Assembly: GCA_001642415.1 (NCBI GenBank)
Contig: LTDK01000041.1
Span: 1-64,000, forward strand
Source: Nematocida ironsii
Taxonomy: Eukaryota > Microsporidia
DNA: 64,000 bases
Direction of reading: 5' to 3'
In this document: piece after piece, positions 55,636 to 64,000 of the stretch
How positions within the stretch are numbered: the stretch's first letter is position 1
Layout: each line of letters starts with the position of its first letter
Notes under the pieces: model-generated
What the model was told of the DNA's origin: nothing
Database searches by the model: none
The model's input: only the letters and a program-made list of their open reading frames with translations
Program-made: the position numbers and the translations under genes

Positions 55636-55707
55636 GTCCTCGTAGCTCAATGGCAGAGCGTTGCCTTCCTAAGGCAAAGGTTGCGGGTTCGAAACCCGTC
55701 GGGGACG
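55636..55707 (+). tRNA. tRNA-Arg(CCU)
   Basis: A 72-nt cloverleaf. Acceptor GTCCTCG pairs with CGGGGAC (one T-G) and discriminator G; D arm GCTC/GAGC; anticodon stem TTGCC/GGCAA with loop TTCCTAA, anticodon CCT for AGG codons; T arm GCGGG-TTCGAAA-CCCGT. A TTTTT terminator lies three bases after. No intron. Confidence 0.95.
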
Positions 55708-55752
55708 TCTTTTTATATATTATATTAATAACCCGAAATTTTATTTTTTATT

Positions 55753-56946
55753 ATGATTAAAGTACCAATATTGATCTGGTCACTCTCCAGGGCAGTGATA
55801 CTCTCAGTCTCAGCTATCTCCTCCTTTATCATACCACACCATGATTTCTCTGATATTCTATTACACACAGAAAGTGCCCTCTCATTCCTTATACGATGGG
55901 ATGCCATTTACTTCTATAATATTGCTAAATACGGTTATTTCTCTGATAATATGACTGCTTTCTTCCCATTCTACCCTATCCTTATACAGATACTTATGAA
56001 ATACACTTTTATACCAATAATTACTGCTGGTATAATTATATCTAACCTGGCATTCCTGATATCTTCAATTATCCTGTATAAAATAACTAACAAACACTTT
56101 AATCAGTCATACGCTATTAGATCATGTATATTATTCTGTTTTAGTCCTTGTTCTATCTTATACTCTACAATGTATACAGAAGCACTCTTTTGTATGTTTA
56201 TACTACTGGCAGTAGAAAGTGTCTTATCACACAGAGGATTCTCTTATATTTGGGTTATACTTGCATCATATACTAGATCTAATGGATTTATTATGTCACC
56301 ATTATGCTTTATTGATGGATTTATTAAATATTCTTATACCACAGGGATTATTATGATAATTATGCCTATTATGGCATTTATGAGTGTACAGATATATTGG
56401 TTTATAAATAGGTTTCCTTATATTACAGTACTTCCTTATTCTTATGTACAAGCAGAGTATTGGGAACAAGGATTCTTACAATTTTATAAGCACAGTAAAA
56501 ATATTCCAAATATTATAGTTGGTCTTCCATTTGTAATTCTTTCTTGTATTATTACGTATAATTATGTGATTAATGAGAAGTATATTTTACAATTTATGTA
56601 TAATCAAGGGAAAGAAAGATTTTTAAATATAAAACAAAAAATAATACAAAAAATAACGGTATTTCCAAATAAGGAAGATACAAAAATATCAAAATATCCT
56701 AATATAGAAGTATTTTCATTTGTTAGGTTATTTTTACAGTGTATACTTATATTTCAAATAATTCTGTCTGTATTTTTTATTCACATGAATATGCACTTTA
56801 GATTTGTCTCATATAATCCTGTTATATACTGGGAATTATCCAACATATTTAAAAGAAGAGGAGTATGGAACCTTTTATTCTTTGGATATATTTGCTTTGG
56901 ATTATCATACGCAGCACTGTACGGTGCTTATTTCCCACCAGCATAA
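55753..56946 (+). CDS. GPI18: GPI mannosyltransferase 2 (PIG-V/GPI18)
   Basis: A 397-aa multi-span ER enzyme adding the second mannose to the GPI precursor. The N-terminal region has FLIRWDAIYFYNIAKYGY (about 45-62) with the conserved R-W-D and Tyr-rich motif, then FFPFYPILI (about 70-78), the family hallmark (aFFPlyP). YTEALFCMFILLAVE and ASYTRSNGFI are further PIG-V landmarks, and a C-terminal segment has HMNMHFRF. About eight membrane segments. Together with GPI8 in this window it indicates a functional GPI-anchoring pathway. An AACCCGAAAT box (55731-55740) lies just upstream. Confidence 0.92.
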   Translation: MIKVPILIWSLSRAVILSVSAISSFIIPHHDFSDILLHTESALSFLIRWDAIYFYNIAKYGYFSDNMTAFFPFYPILIQILMKYTFIPIITAGIIISNLAFLISSIILYKITNKHFNQSYAIRSCILFCFSPCSILYSTMYTEALFCMFILLAVESVLSHRGFSYIWVILASYTRSNGFIMSPLCFIDGFIKYSYTTGIIMIIMPIMAFMSVQIYWFINRFPYITVLPYSYVQAEYWEQGFLQFYKHSKNIPNIIVGLPFVILSCIITYNYVINEKYILQFMYNQGKERFLNIKQKIIQKITVFPNKEDTKISKYPNIEVFSFVRLFLQCILIFQIILSVFFIHMNMHFRFVSYNPVIYWELSNIFKRRGVWNLLFFGYICFGLSYAALYGAYFPPA

Positions 56947-57013
56947 GTATAATATGTGTATATAATGCATATTACTAATAAATTAGTGTATAATTAGTGT
57001 ATAATTAGTATAT

Positions 57014-57282
57014 CGGGGTATATCGGGTTATATCATACATTAAGTGTATTATAATATAGTTATTTCGGGTTATATCGTGTATATCACGCATTAAGTGTAT
57101 ATCACGTATATCCTTAATACAGTCATATTATAGTTATATCGGGTTATTTCGGGTTATTAAATATTAAAGTTAAATTTGGGTTATTATTTATATGATAAGA
57201 TACTTCTGATTATATACTGATTATATACGTATATACATGTATTATAGTATACATTAGAAATATTCGGGTTATATCGGGTTAT
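57014..57282 (+). promoter_or_regulatory. Cluster of paired CGGGTTA boxes upstream of SMC4
   Basis: Four doublets with 10-bp spacing in 270 bp: 57014-57030 (CGGGGTATATCGGGTTA), 57066-57082 (second box degenerate, CGTGTAT), 57140-57157 (CGGGTTATTTCGGGTTAT) and 57265-57282 (CGGGTTATATCGGGTTAT). The last ends 45 bp before the SMC4 ATG. All are in the sense orientation of SMC4. This is the densest cluster of the motif in the window. Confidence 0.5.
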
Positions 57283-57327
57283 AATATTATATAAAATTAT
57301 AAAAATAATTTATGTATAAATTAAAAA

Positions 57328-60300
57328 ATGGAAGAAAAGAGGACAAGAAGGCTTTACATAGAAAGGATTATTGTAGAGAACTTTAAGAGTTATAAAGGAG
57401 AGCATGTGATAGGACCATTTGGTAGGAAATTTAATACGGTGGTTGGTCCTAATGGATCAGGGAAGAGTAATGTAATAGATGCAATACTGTTTGTGTTAGG
57501 GTTTAAAGCCAAGAAGTTAAGACATTCAAGAGCAGAAGATTTAATACATTCTGGTGAACCTAAGCCAGGGAAGGCGACTGTAACAATTGAATTAAAAGAT
57601 GGCCAGAATGAATCAGTGAGTGTATCTAGGACTGTGAATAAGACAGGGAAGAGTACGTACACAATAAATAATGAGATATCTACACAGGACAAAGTTACTG
57701 AGTTAATGAAAATGTACAATGTAGACTTAGCAAATAACAGGTTTATGATACTACAGGGAGAGATTGAGAGTATTTCAAATATGAAACCAAAAGGTAATGG
57801 AGACCAGGTGGGGTTAGTGGAGTACTTAGAAGAGATAATTGGTACTAATCAGTTAATAGATAAGATAAAGGAGGCAGAGAATAATTTAAGAATTGCAACA
57901 GAATTAGCTGACAGGTACAGGGCAGAGTATCAATTTATAGAGAAAGAGGTGGGTTATTTAGAGCCTAAAGCAGAAGCAGCCAGAATAAGGATAAGTAGTT
58001 ATTTATCAGGAATAAGCAAAAGAGTGTCAATTATATCTGAGGAGAGGAAAGAATCAAGTGAAACCCTGGAAAATCTATTTAATCAGAAGAAACAGTCAGA
58101 AATTGAGATAGAAGAGGTAAAGCATAAGAAGGAAGAAGTACTAAACATACAAAAATCAGCAGAGGCAGAAGAGGAACAAGCCAAGGCAGAGTTTAGGAAG
58201 AAAGAGCAGATTTTCTTAGAAGTAAAGAGCAAGTATGAGAGTATTGATATAAGAAACCGGAAAGTACAGGAATTAATAAAGATCCATGAGAGTAAGAAAC
58301 TATCACTACAACAAGAGATTCATAAAATAAAAGAAGAGAAAGAAGTACAAGAATTAAAGAAGAAGAACAGTAAAGAAGAAAAAGAAGAGAACGACTTAAA
58401 AATAAATAACGGACAGAATGAGAGAGATAAAATAATTTTAGATATTCAGAAAGTAGAGGAGAGCATGAATGGGAGTGATAAGGTAGAATTAGAAAAAGCA
58501 CAAAAACAATTATTAGACCACATGAGAAGTGCAAAGGGTGTAAAGGACAGTTTAAGAGAAAAAAGGAAGGAGAGGGAGAGTATCGAACTAAAGAAATCAA
58601 AAATTGAAAAGTGTATACAAGAAATACCACAGGAAATAAAAAGAGTACGGGAGAGTGCATGTGCATACAGTGAAGAAAAGTACATAAAACACGAGAAAAA
58701 GCTTTATGAGTTAAAGAAAATACGGGAAGACACGATAATAGAACTAAGAAAAAGAGAGAACTTATTAAATGAAGTACAGTCAGAAATGAGAACATCTGAT
58801 GTTACGGATAAGTTAAGTGAACACCTTCAGATAGAAGGATACCACGGAAGATTGAAGGATTTAGGCTCTATCCCAGATAAGTACACAATGGCACTTTCTG
58901 CTGTAGCTAAAGGATCACTTAATAATTTAGTCGTAGATACAACAAGAATAGCTGAGAAGTGCTTAGACATAATAAAGAGCAAGAACCTGGGTAGGCATAC
59001 AATAATTGTCCTGGATAAGATTATAAGTGATGTAAAGCAGAGTAAGGAGTGTAACAGACTACTGGATAAGATAAGAACAAAGGATTTATACAAAAAGTGT
59101 TTTTATCACGTACTAGGAGATACTCTTGTAGTGAATAACATGGAGGCAGCCATGAAGAGAGCATTTGCACCAGACAGACCAAAAGTGGTCACACTTGATG
59201 GGAAGGTAATTGACAGAAGTGGTCTAATGAGTGGTGGTGCAGTACGCCCAGTTATACTCTCACAGAGAAGAACTCAGAAGGAGATTAATAAAGAACTAAA
59301 AGAGTCCCAGGCATCAGTTAAAGAAGCACAGGATGGGCTTAAACTAGTTGAGGCAGCAATTGAGAAAACCACAGCAAAATTAGAAGCAGAGACCATCCAT
59401 AAAAGAAACAAAGAAAAATCAGAGAGTGAAATTATAAATTTAGAAAAGCAGTTGGCTACTGCTCATGAAGAAATGAAAATATTACCTGATTTAGAAAACC
59501 AGTACAAAAAAATCAAAGAAGATGAGAATGCCTTAATTAAAAAAATCAAAATATTAAACCAAACAGAATCAGATTTAGAAGAAACAATCAAAAAGTACCA
59601 AACAGTTTTAGATGAGATTGGTGGTTCATCCTATAAAACCATGAAAGCCAGACTGGCTGGATTAGAAGAACAAATATTTACACTACAAACAAGAAACAAA
59701 CAATTACAGAAATATTTGAATGAGTCACCAATATCACCACAGGAGAAGGAGTCACAATTAGAAGAACTCATAAATAAACTAAATGAGTTTGTACTAGAAC
59801 CAATTAATAAAGAGAAGACAGCCATGGAACTATCAGAGAGAGAATTAAGAGAAATAAAATCAAAAGTATCTACAGCAGAAGATAAAAGAATCTCCATGCA
59901 ACGAGAAATAGATATTTACAGAATAAAAGAAACAGAAATTGAAGAGAGAATAACTGTAACTGATGAAAATATCAAATTAATCCATAAAAAACTAGACCAA
60001 ATCAGTAAAGAAGAGCATAATATAAAGGAAATAGAACAAACAATAACAGAAAAATTAGGCACACATAAAAATTCAATAGAAGAATCCACTGAGTACATCA
60101 AGGATATCATAACACAAGAAGAAGTCAATGCAGAAATAGAAGTATATTTAGCATACCAGAATAAAAAAAATCAAGCACAAAAAGAAAATGAACAAGTAAC
60201 CACAAAAGAATCAGAAGAGAAAAGAGCAAAAGATTCTCTAATGGCATTAAAAGAGGAAAGGACATCTAAATTTATATCCAGTATTAAGCAGATAAACACA

Positions 60301-60723
60301 GAATTAAAGAAGATCTACAGTATGCTTACATTTGGTGGTGATGCAGAGATAGAACCTGTTGATTATTTAGACCCATTCTCAGAGGGTGTTATAATGAGTG
60401 TCATGCCACCCAGGAAGAGTTGGAAGAGTATTTCTCATTTAAGTGGTGGTGAGAGGACACTTGCTTCACTCTCTTTAATATTTGCATTACATGAGTACCA
60501 CCCGAACAGTTTTTATGTTATGGATGAGATTGATGCAGCATTAGATTATAAGAATGTAGGGATAGTAGGACAGTTCATTCAAGAGAGATCAAATGACTGC
60601 CAATTCTTAGTAATCAGTCTAAGAGAGAACATGTACGAATTAGCAGATGTATTTATAGGAGTATACAGACCAGCAGAGAGTACACTCACACTAGCAGTTA
60701 ATATGAATATAAATAACGTATAA
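57328..60723 (+). CDS. SMC4: Condensin subunit SMC4
   Basis: An 1131-aa SMC ATPase of condensin (with SMC2), for mitotic chromosome compaction. Walker A is VGPNGSGKSN (about 37-46). NRFMILQGEIESISNMKPKG, then LVEYLEEIIGTN, are SMC4-specific. Long coiled coils (about 170-490 and 665-985) flank a hinge (about 500-640) with YHGRLKDLG and DRSGLMSGG. The C-terminal head has signature LSGGERTLAS (1038-1047) and Walker B FYVMDEIDAALD (D-loop). It is shorter than yeast Smc4 (1418 aa), mainly because the N-terminal extension is missing. Complete with stop. CGGGTTA doublets cluster upstream. Confidence 0.96.
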   Translation: MEEKRTRRLYIERIIVENFKSYKGEHVIGPFGRKFNTVVGPNGSGKSNVIDAILFVLGFKAKKLRHSRAEDLIHSGEPKPGKATVTIELKDGQNESVSVSRTVNKTGKSTYTINNEISTQDKVTELMKMYNVDLANNRFMILQGEIESISNMKPKGNGDQVGLVEYLEEIIGTNQLIDKIKEAENNLRIATELADRYRAEYQFIEKEVGYLEPKAEAARIRISSYLSGISKRVSIISEERKESSETLENLFNQKKQSEIEIEEVKHKKEEVLNIQKSAEAEEEQAKAEFRKKEQIFLEVKSKYESIDIRNRKVQELIKIHESKKLSLQQEIHKIKEEKEVQELKKKNSKEEKEENDLKINNGQNERDKIILDIQKVEESMNGSDKVELEKAQKQLLDHMRSAKGVKDSLREKRKERESIELKKSKIEKCIQEIPQEIKRVRESACAYSEEKYIKHEKKLYELKKIREDTIIELRKRENLLNEVQSEMRTSDVTDKLSEHLQIEGYHGRLKDLGSIPDKYTMALSAVAKGSLNNLVVDTTRIAEKCLDIIKSKNLGRHTIIVLDKIISDVKQSKECNRLLDKIRTKDLYKKCFYHVLGDTLVVNNMEAAMKRAFAPDRPKVVTLDGKVIDRSGLMSGGAVRPVILSQRRTQKEINKELKESQASVKEAQDGLKLVEAAIEKTTAKLEAETIHKRNKEKSESEIINLEKQLATAHEEMKILPDLENQYKKIKEDENALIKKIKILNQTESDLEETIKKYQTVLDEIGGSSYKTMKARLAGLEEQIFTLQTRNKQLQKYLNESPISPQEKESQLEELINKLNEFVLEPINKEKTAMELSERELREIKSKVSTAEDKRISMQREIDIYRIKETEIEERITVTDENIKLIHKKLDQISKEEHNIKEIEQTITEKLGTHKNSIEESTEYIKDIITQEEVNAEIEVYLAYQNKKNQAQKENEQVTTKESEEKRAKDSLMALKEERTSKFISSIKQINTELKKIYSMLTFGGDAEIEPVDYLDPFSEGVIMSVMPPRKSWKSISHLSGGERTLASLSLIFALHEYHPNSFYVMDEIDAALDYKNVGIVGQFIQERSNDCQFLVISLRENMYELADVFIGVYRPAESTLTLAVNMNINNV

Positions 60724-60859
60724 TAAAAGTATAATTAATATAAATAACTGCCATTATTAAGGTATAACGTATAATAAAGGTGTAGATAGCATATAATCAA
60801 GTATAATTAGCATATATTCATGCTGTAATTCGTATAATTAGCATATATTCTATGTAGGC

Positions 60860-61010
60860 ATAAGTTGGTTATCCTCCTGTACATTATTAAGACACATTCA
60901 AATTTTATTATTCTCATCTTATAACAGTTCTATAAGACATTGCAGGTGTGTGGTTCTCATGTTAGGCATAGTTTATCATATGATAGAAACCAATAATTAA
61001 CATATACTTA
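60860..61010 (+). repeat. Dispersed 3'-flank element, copy E
   Basis: About 140 bp after the SMC4 stop. It closely matches copy B: GGTTATCCTCCTGTACATTA, AAGACACATTCAAATTTTAT, TCTATAAGACATTGCAGGTG and CATATGATAGAAACCAATAA. It shows the element is not restricted to the paralogue family. The rest of 60724-61165 contains two CATATATTCATGC/CATATATTCTATG near-repeats and AT-rich spacer. Confidence 0.65.
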
Positions 61011-61165
61011 ATATACTCATGTATTGAATATAACCATTAATACGGCTGTATCAGTAATTGTATACCACATGGGTATATCATAATTACTATTTGTATTATT
61101 GATGTTTAACGTATATTTCATGTTTAAATTATTTATTATAATTATTGGGTAGGTTTAATAATTAT

Positions 61166-63235
61166 TTATTCCTCAGACATTAATGGATTATTTGTGCTTC
61201 CATTATTAGAGCGTGCGCTTAAATCACTCAGTGCTAAATTTAAATATTCCTTATAATTATTGTTAGATAGATTAATTCTGTTTAAATCTACAGTACGCCC
61301 TGCTTCAGCACATGATAATGGAACAAACCCTTCATCTGTATTTGTTATTGGTAATGGTTTAGGTAACTGTTTCTGTATACCATTATGTATACGTATATTA
61401 ATTGAATATGCCTGTGGATTATATACAGTACTTGTCTTATTTATACTGAATAAGTCATATACATCTAAATATATGGATTTCTTAGATAGTAAATTAAACT
61501 CAGAATATTTATACTTCTGCATACTAATAGCAGTCATAAATGACATTATAATACCATTCCGTAGATTGATCTTATTAAGTAATGTATTTGCTACTTGATT
61601 ATTCAGTACGGCAGGATTATTACTATTACCACTGAGACATAATTTATATTCTTTAAGATTAGTGAGTTCTTCATGTATAAGGTCTATCTCAGATGTGATT
61701 AAGTATAACTGTGTGATTAATTCACGTAGTCTGCCAAATTCACCAAGTGCACAGTAACTGGCTACTGATTCAATAGAATCAATTAGTCCATTTAGACCTA
61801 CTGTATGCTTTAGTGATTTAAGCTCTTTAATTATTATTTCATACTGCTTCTCCCTTCCGGATAAATTAGATTCAAACTCTCCAAATCTGGCCCATGTGAG
61901 TTTAAGTAAGTGCTGCGTATACCTCTCAGATGGGTTTAAATTAGATGGCTGTGAGAATAAGTGAACATCCTTACCAAAACTGGATAGGTTTAAATCTATC
62001 ACATTTGATAGAATATCCCCATTGGCAACCTCTTCTTTATGAAATGAGTTTACTAATGCGAATAAAGACCTCCTTATCTGATAGAACTCTTTCCTGGTAA
62101 TTGGTTTTATTATATTATTCCTATTGGCTACGGTTATATAATGCTTAGATATCATATTACGTAAGGCATAATAAGAAGAGTCACAAATTAAATTCTGTAT
62201 GGCATCCATTTGAATATTGAAGGAATCTTCAATAAGTTCAACATACTCAGTGAATGTAATGGGAATGCCTATGCTTGTGTCTAAAAGCATCCTTTGAATA
62301 CGCCTGGATAATCCTGTATTCTTTGTGTCTAAGTCAGCATGTGCTTTATCAATGAAATTCAGTGATCCGTGTGTATCCAGTATGGGATTATTATACAAAT
62401 GTATATAATTAGGACAAAATCCAACAGTTGTTTTTAAAAATTCAAATCCAACATTATCAGAACCCTTCTGGTTTAAGGCATCTTTAAACCTTCTTATGTT
62501 GATTTTATTACCACCTATGATCTTAAATGGGTATATCAATTCATGAGTACTATCACTTGATGCATTAATGGCTTCTGTTGGATTATCACGTAATGTACAT
62601 ACACTATTAGGATAAATAGACATAATCACATTCTCTACACTTGTATGACCATTTGCTTTACTAGCTGCAATTGTGGCAAGACCAACATAATTGTTTAGGT
62701 TATTTGTTGGATCTTTCCATGTGAATATGAAATTGTTCTTCTTACCCTCTGCTGTTGTTTGTTCCTGTTCATATAACTTCTTAACAACTGCCCTTGTTTT
62801 ATGTATATACCCAGGCATATTATAATACATGGTCTTACAGAGTTTCTCTGCTGGTGTATTTCCTAATGTAGTATTCTTGGCATAATTTCTTAAATCAGAT
62901 GAGAATATGTCATATTTCTTACTTAATATCTTTTCACACTCATATAAATTCTGATTATTGTTGTGTAGTTTTATCTTATACAGAATTAACTGGTCATTCT
63001 TCTTTATATAATCATTATGACTTATGTATAACAGTTTTGAATCTGCCTCTGGGATTGGTATGGATAATATTGAATTGTCTTCTATTTCTGCTTCTATCTC
63101 TTTAAGTACGTCTAAAACTCCCTCCTGGTAGTCTTCACACCTGTTTATGGCTGACTCTAATGATGCTGATTGTGTTAGCATGGGAATAATCGATGTAATT
63201 GCCAGAGCTATCTCAAATAGTATATCTAGCTTCAT
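61166..63235 (-). CDS. Large secreted protein, unknown
   Basis: A 689-aa protein, unrecognised. Signal peptide about 1-24 (LFEIALAITSIIPMLTQSAS). No other membrane segment. The mature protein is largely helical with scattered Cys (C33, C103, C141 and others) and a segment FSQPSNLNPSERYTQHLLKL in the middle. The C-terminus is Asn/Ser-rich. The start codon overlaps the stop of the phosphatase gene (ATGA, 4 bp). Its conserved-looking composition, lacking Asn runs except at the end, suggests a structured secreted protein, perhaps of the spore or host interface; that is inference. Confidence 0.75.
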   Translation of the reverse strand: MKLDILFEIALAITSIIPMLTQSASLESAINRCEDYQEGVLDVLKEIEAEIEDNSILSIPIPEADSKLLYISHNDYIKKNDQLILYKIKLHNNNQNLYECEKILSKKYDIFSSDLRNYAKNTTLGNTPAEKLCKTMYYNMPGYIHKTRAVVKKLYEQEQTTAEGKKNNFIFTWKDPTNNLNNYVGLATIAASKANGHTSVENVIMSIYPNSVCTLRDNPTEAINASSDSTHELIYPFKIIGGNKINIRRFKDALNQKGSDNVGFEFLKTTVGFCPNYIHLYNNPILDTHGSLNFIDKAHADLDTKNTGLSRRIQRMLLDTSIGIPITFTEYVELIEDSFNIQMDAIQNLICDSSYYALRNMISKHYITVANRNNIIKPITRKEFYQIRRSLFALVNSFHKEEVANGDILSNVIDLNLSSFGKDVHLFSQPSNLNPSERYTQHLLKLTWARFGEFESNLSGREKQYEIIIKELKSLKHTVGLNGLIDSIESVASYCALGEFGRLRELITQLYLITSEIDLIHEELTNLKEYKLCLSGNSNNPAVLNNQVANTLLNKINLRNGIIMSFMTAISMQKYKYSEFNLLSKKSIYLDVYDLFSINKTSTVYNPQAYSINIRIHNGIQKQLPKPLPITNTDEGFVPLSCAEAGRTVDLNRINLSNNNYKEYLNLALSDLSARSNNGSTNNPLMSEE

Positions 63236-64000
63236 AAATTAAAATCTTTCAGTAAGACTTTCAATAAGCCAATTGATAAATTATGAAAGATTAAAGAGTG
63301 TGATGCAATTACACCATAAACAGGAGGAGTACACGGCGTAATTGGTATGCCATATAAATCAGTAACAATGGATAAGTCATTCATGTCTATACCAGCACAG
63401 TGATCCCATACCTTCTCTATTATTCTAGTCCTGGGTATCCTAATGAATAAGTCTAACTTCTGTACAGCAACACATGCATATTTACTCTGACCATCTAATT
63501 TCTTTATATGTACTGTGTATACCTGACTAATCCTACTGATAAACTCATTCTGTATACTATTTGAATGGTCACTCTCTGCTGATATACCTATACGCAGTGA
63601 TAGACTCTTTATGAATCTTTTATACGTGGGTTTAAATGACTTATTAATATAAAATGTCTTAACCCGCTTCCTGTGTGGATATCCAAGAAGTAAGCCATCC
63701 GATCCTGTCATATTACACTTATAATAAATAATACCTTCTTTAGGACAGGATATAATAGAAAATAGTACTTTATCACCCTTTACACAGGATACAACAGTTG
63801 AATATGACCGGTTATTAATAAACCCTTTTGTACCATCAATTGGGTCTAATATTACTGTAATATTATCATTGGTTATAAATGACTGTGTAAATATTCTTTT
63901 ACTAGTATTATTAAGTACTATCTTATTCTGTTTAAGGAATTCTCTTATATAAATATACTCTTCTGTTGTATTATTGTGTATATCTGTGTATATCCTGTTG
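63232..64000 (-). CDS. MET22: 3'(2'),5'-bisphosphate nucleotidase (MET22/HAL2-like), 5' end beyond window
   Basis: The frame is open from the window end (64000) to the TGA at 63234-63232, so the true gene starts outside; the internal ATG at 63711 is not the start. It carries the metal-binding motif LDPIDGTKGF (about 63815-63850) of the lithium-sensitive inositol-phosphatase superfamily, in the K-G-F form typical of PAP phosphatases. The second signature is KVWDHCAGI (about 63400-63430), preceded by LDGQSKYACVAVQKLDLFIR, as in HAL2 (LDSQvKYc-la-G-aD-ylR). The enzyme hydrolyses 3'-phosphoadenosine 5'-phosphate to AMP. Inositol monophosphatase is the alternative but fits less well. Confidence 0.88.
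   Translation of the reverse strand, partial: NRIYTDIHNNTTEEYIYIREFLKQNKIVLNNTSKRIFTQSFITNDNITVILDPIDGTKGFINNRSYSTVVSCVKGDKVLFSIISCPKEGIIYYKCNMTGSDGLLLGYPHRKRVKTFYINKSFKPTYKRFIKSLSLRIGISAESDHSNSIQNEFISRISQVYTVHIKKLDGQSKYACVAVQKLDLFIRIPRTRIIEKVWDHCAGIDMNDLSIVTDLYGIPITPCTPPVYGVIASHSLIFHNLSIGLLKVLLKDFNL

Noticed and set aside
57014..57282. Interstitial telomere
   Set aside because: The boxes are in isolated pairs with fixed 10-bp spacing, not long tandem arrays, and lie between intact genes.
1..64000. Transposons or integrated viral genes
   Set aside because: I searched the translations for transposase, integrase, reverse transcriptase and viral hallmark motifs by eye and saw none.

Overview
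This 64 kb window is AT-rich eukaryotic DNA from a microsporidian, a fungus-related obligate intracellular parasite. The evidence is intron-free genes, very short intergenic distances around housekeeping genes, reduced-length eukaryotic proteins (MCM2, SMC4, SEC13, RVB1, NMD3, PAP1, eEF2, eL22, NC2-alpha) and a large secreted Ser/Ala-rich protein next to SEC13 and close to eEF2 that fits polar tube protein 3. Many secreted or membrane-anchored orphan proteins and a local paralogue family resemble the large-gene-family genomes of Nematocida-type microsporidia. The genus is inference.

Layout. 1-15 kb is an accessory region: an edge-truncated Asn-rich CxxC protein, three members of a C-terminally anchored paralogue family (522, 412 and 607 aa), small anchored or secreted proteins, a 940-aa secreted protein and a 641-aa low-complexity protein. 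15-32 kb is a housekeeping block: MetRS, tRNA-Ile, PTP3-like, SEC13, a secreted orphan, eEF2, NC2-alpha/MCM2, eL22 and a zinc transporter. TRM8 and a run of five unrecognised membrane proteins occupy 32-38.4 kb. PAP1, a coiled-coil protein, a tetraspan protein, GPI8 and a tail-anchored SNARE-like protein occupy 38-43.4 kb. 44-51 kb is accessory again: a 1053-aa secreted protein with basic NLS-like patches, a fourth family member with a disrupted start, a small secreted protein and a membrane protein. 51.7-64 kb holds NMD3, RVB1, 5S rRNA, tRNA-Arg, PIG-V, SMC4, a secreted orphan and the 3' part of a MET22/HAL2-type phosphatase that runs off the window.

Functional links. GPI8 and PIG-V both serve GPI-anchor synthesis or attachment. 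SEC13, a USE1-like SNARE, PTP3-like and many signal-peptide proteins point to an active secretory route. NMD3, eEF2, eL22, MetRS, two tRNAs and 5S rRNA belong to translation; MCM2, SMC4 and RVB1 to chromosome maintenance.

Non-coding structure. Four patterns stand out: (i) a dispersed element of about 130-160 bp, often just 3' of the paralogue-family genes and in the same orientation; (ii) arrays of TGTGTAATAAGTAAT-type repeats upstream of many minus-strand genes, whose sequence also appears inside coding regions as Asn-rich inserts; (iii) pairs of CGGGTTA boxes almost always exactly 10 bp apart; and (iv) two compact segments (5.9-6.3 kb and 41.5-41.7 kb) with strong hairpin potential and no convincing ORF. 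Several predicted starts use GTG or TTG only; where a downstream ATG fits better I moved the start and say so.
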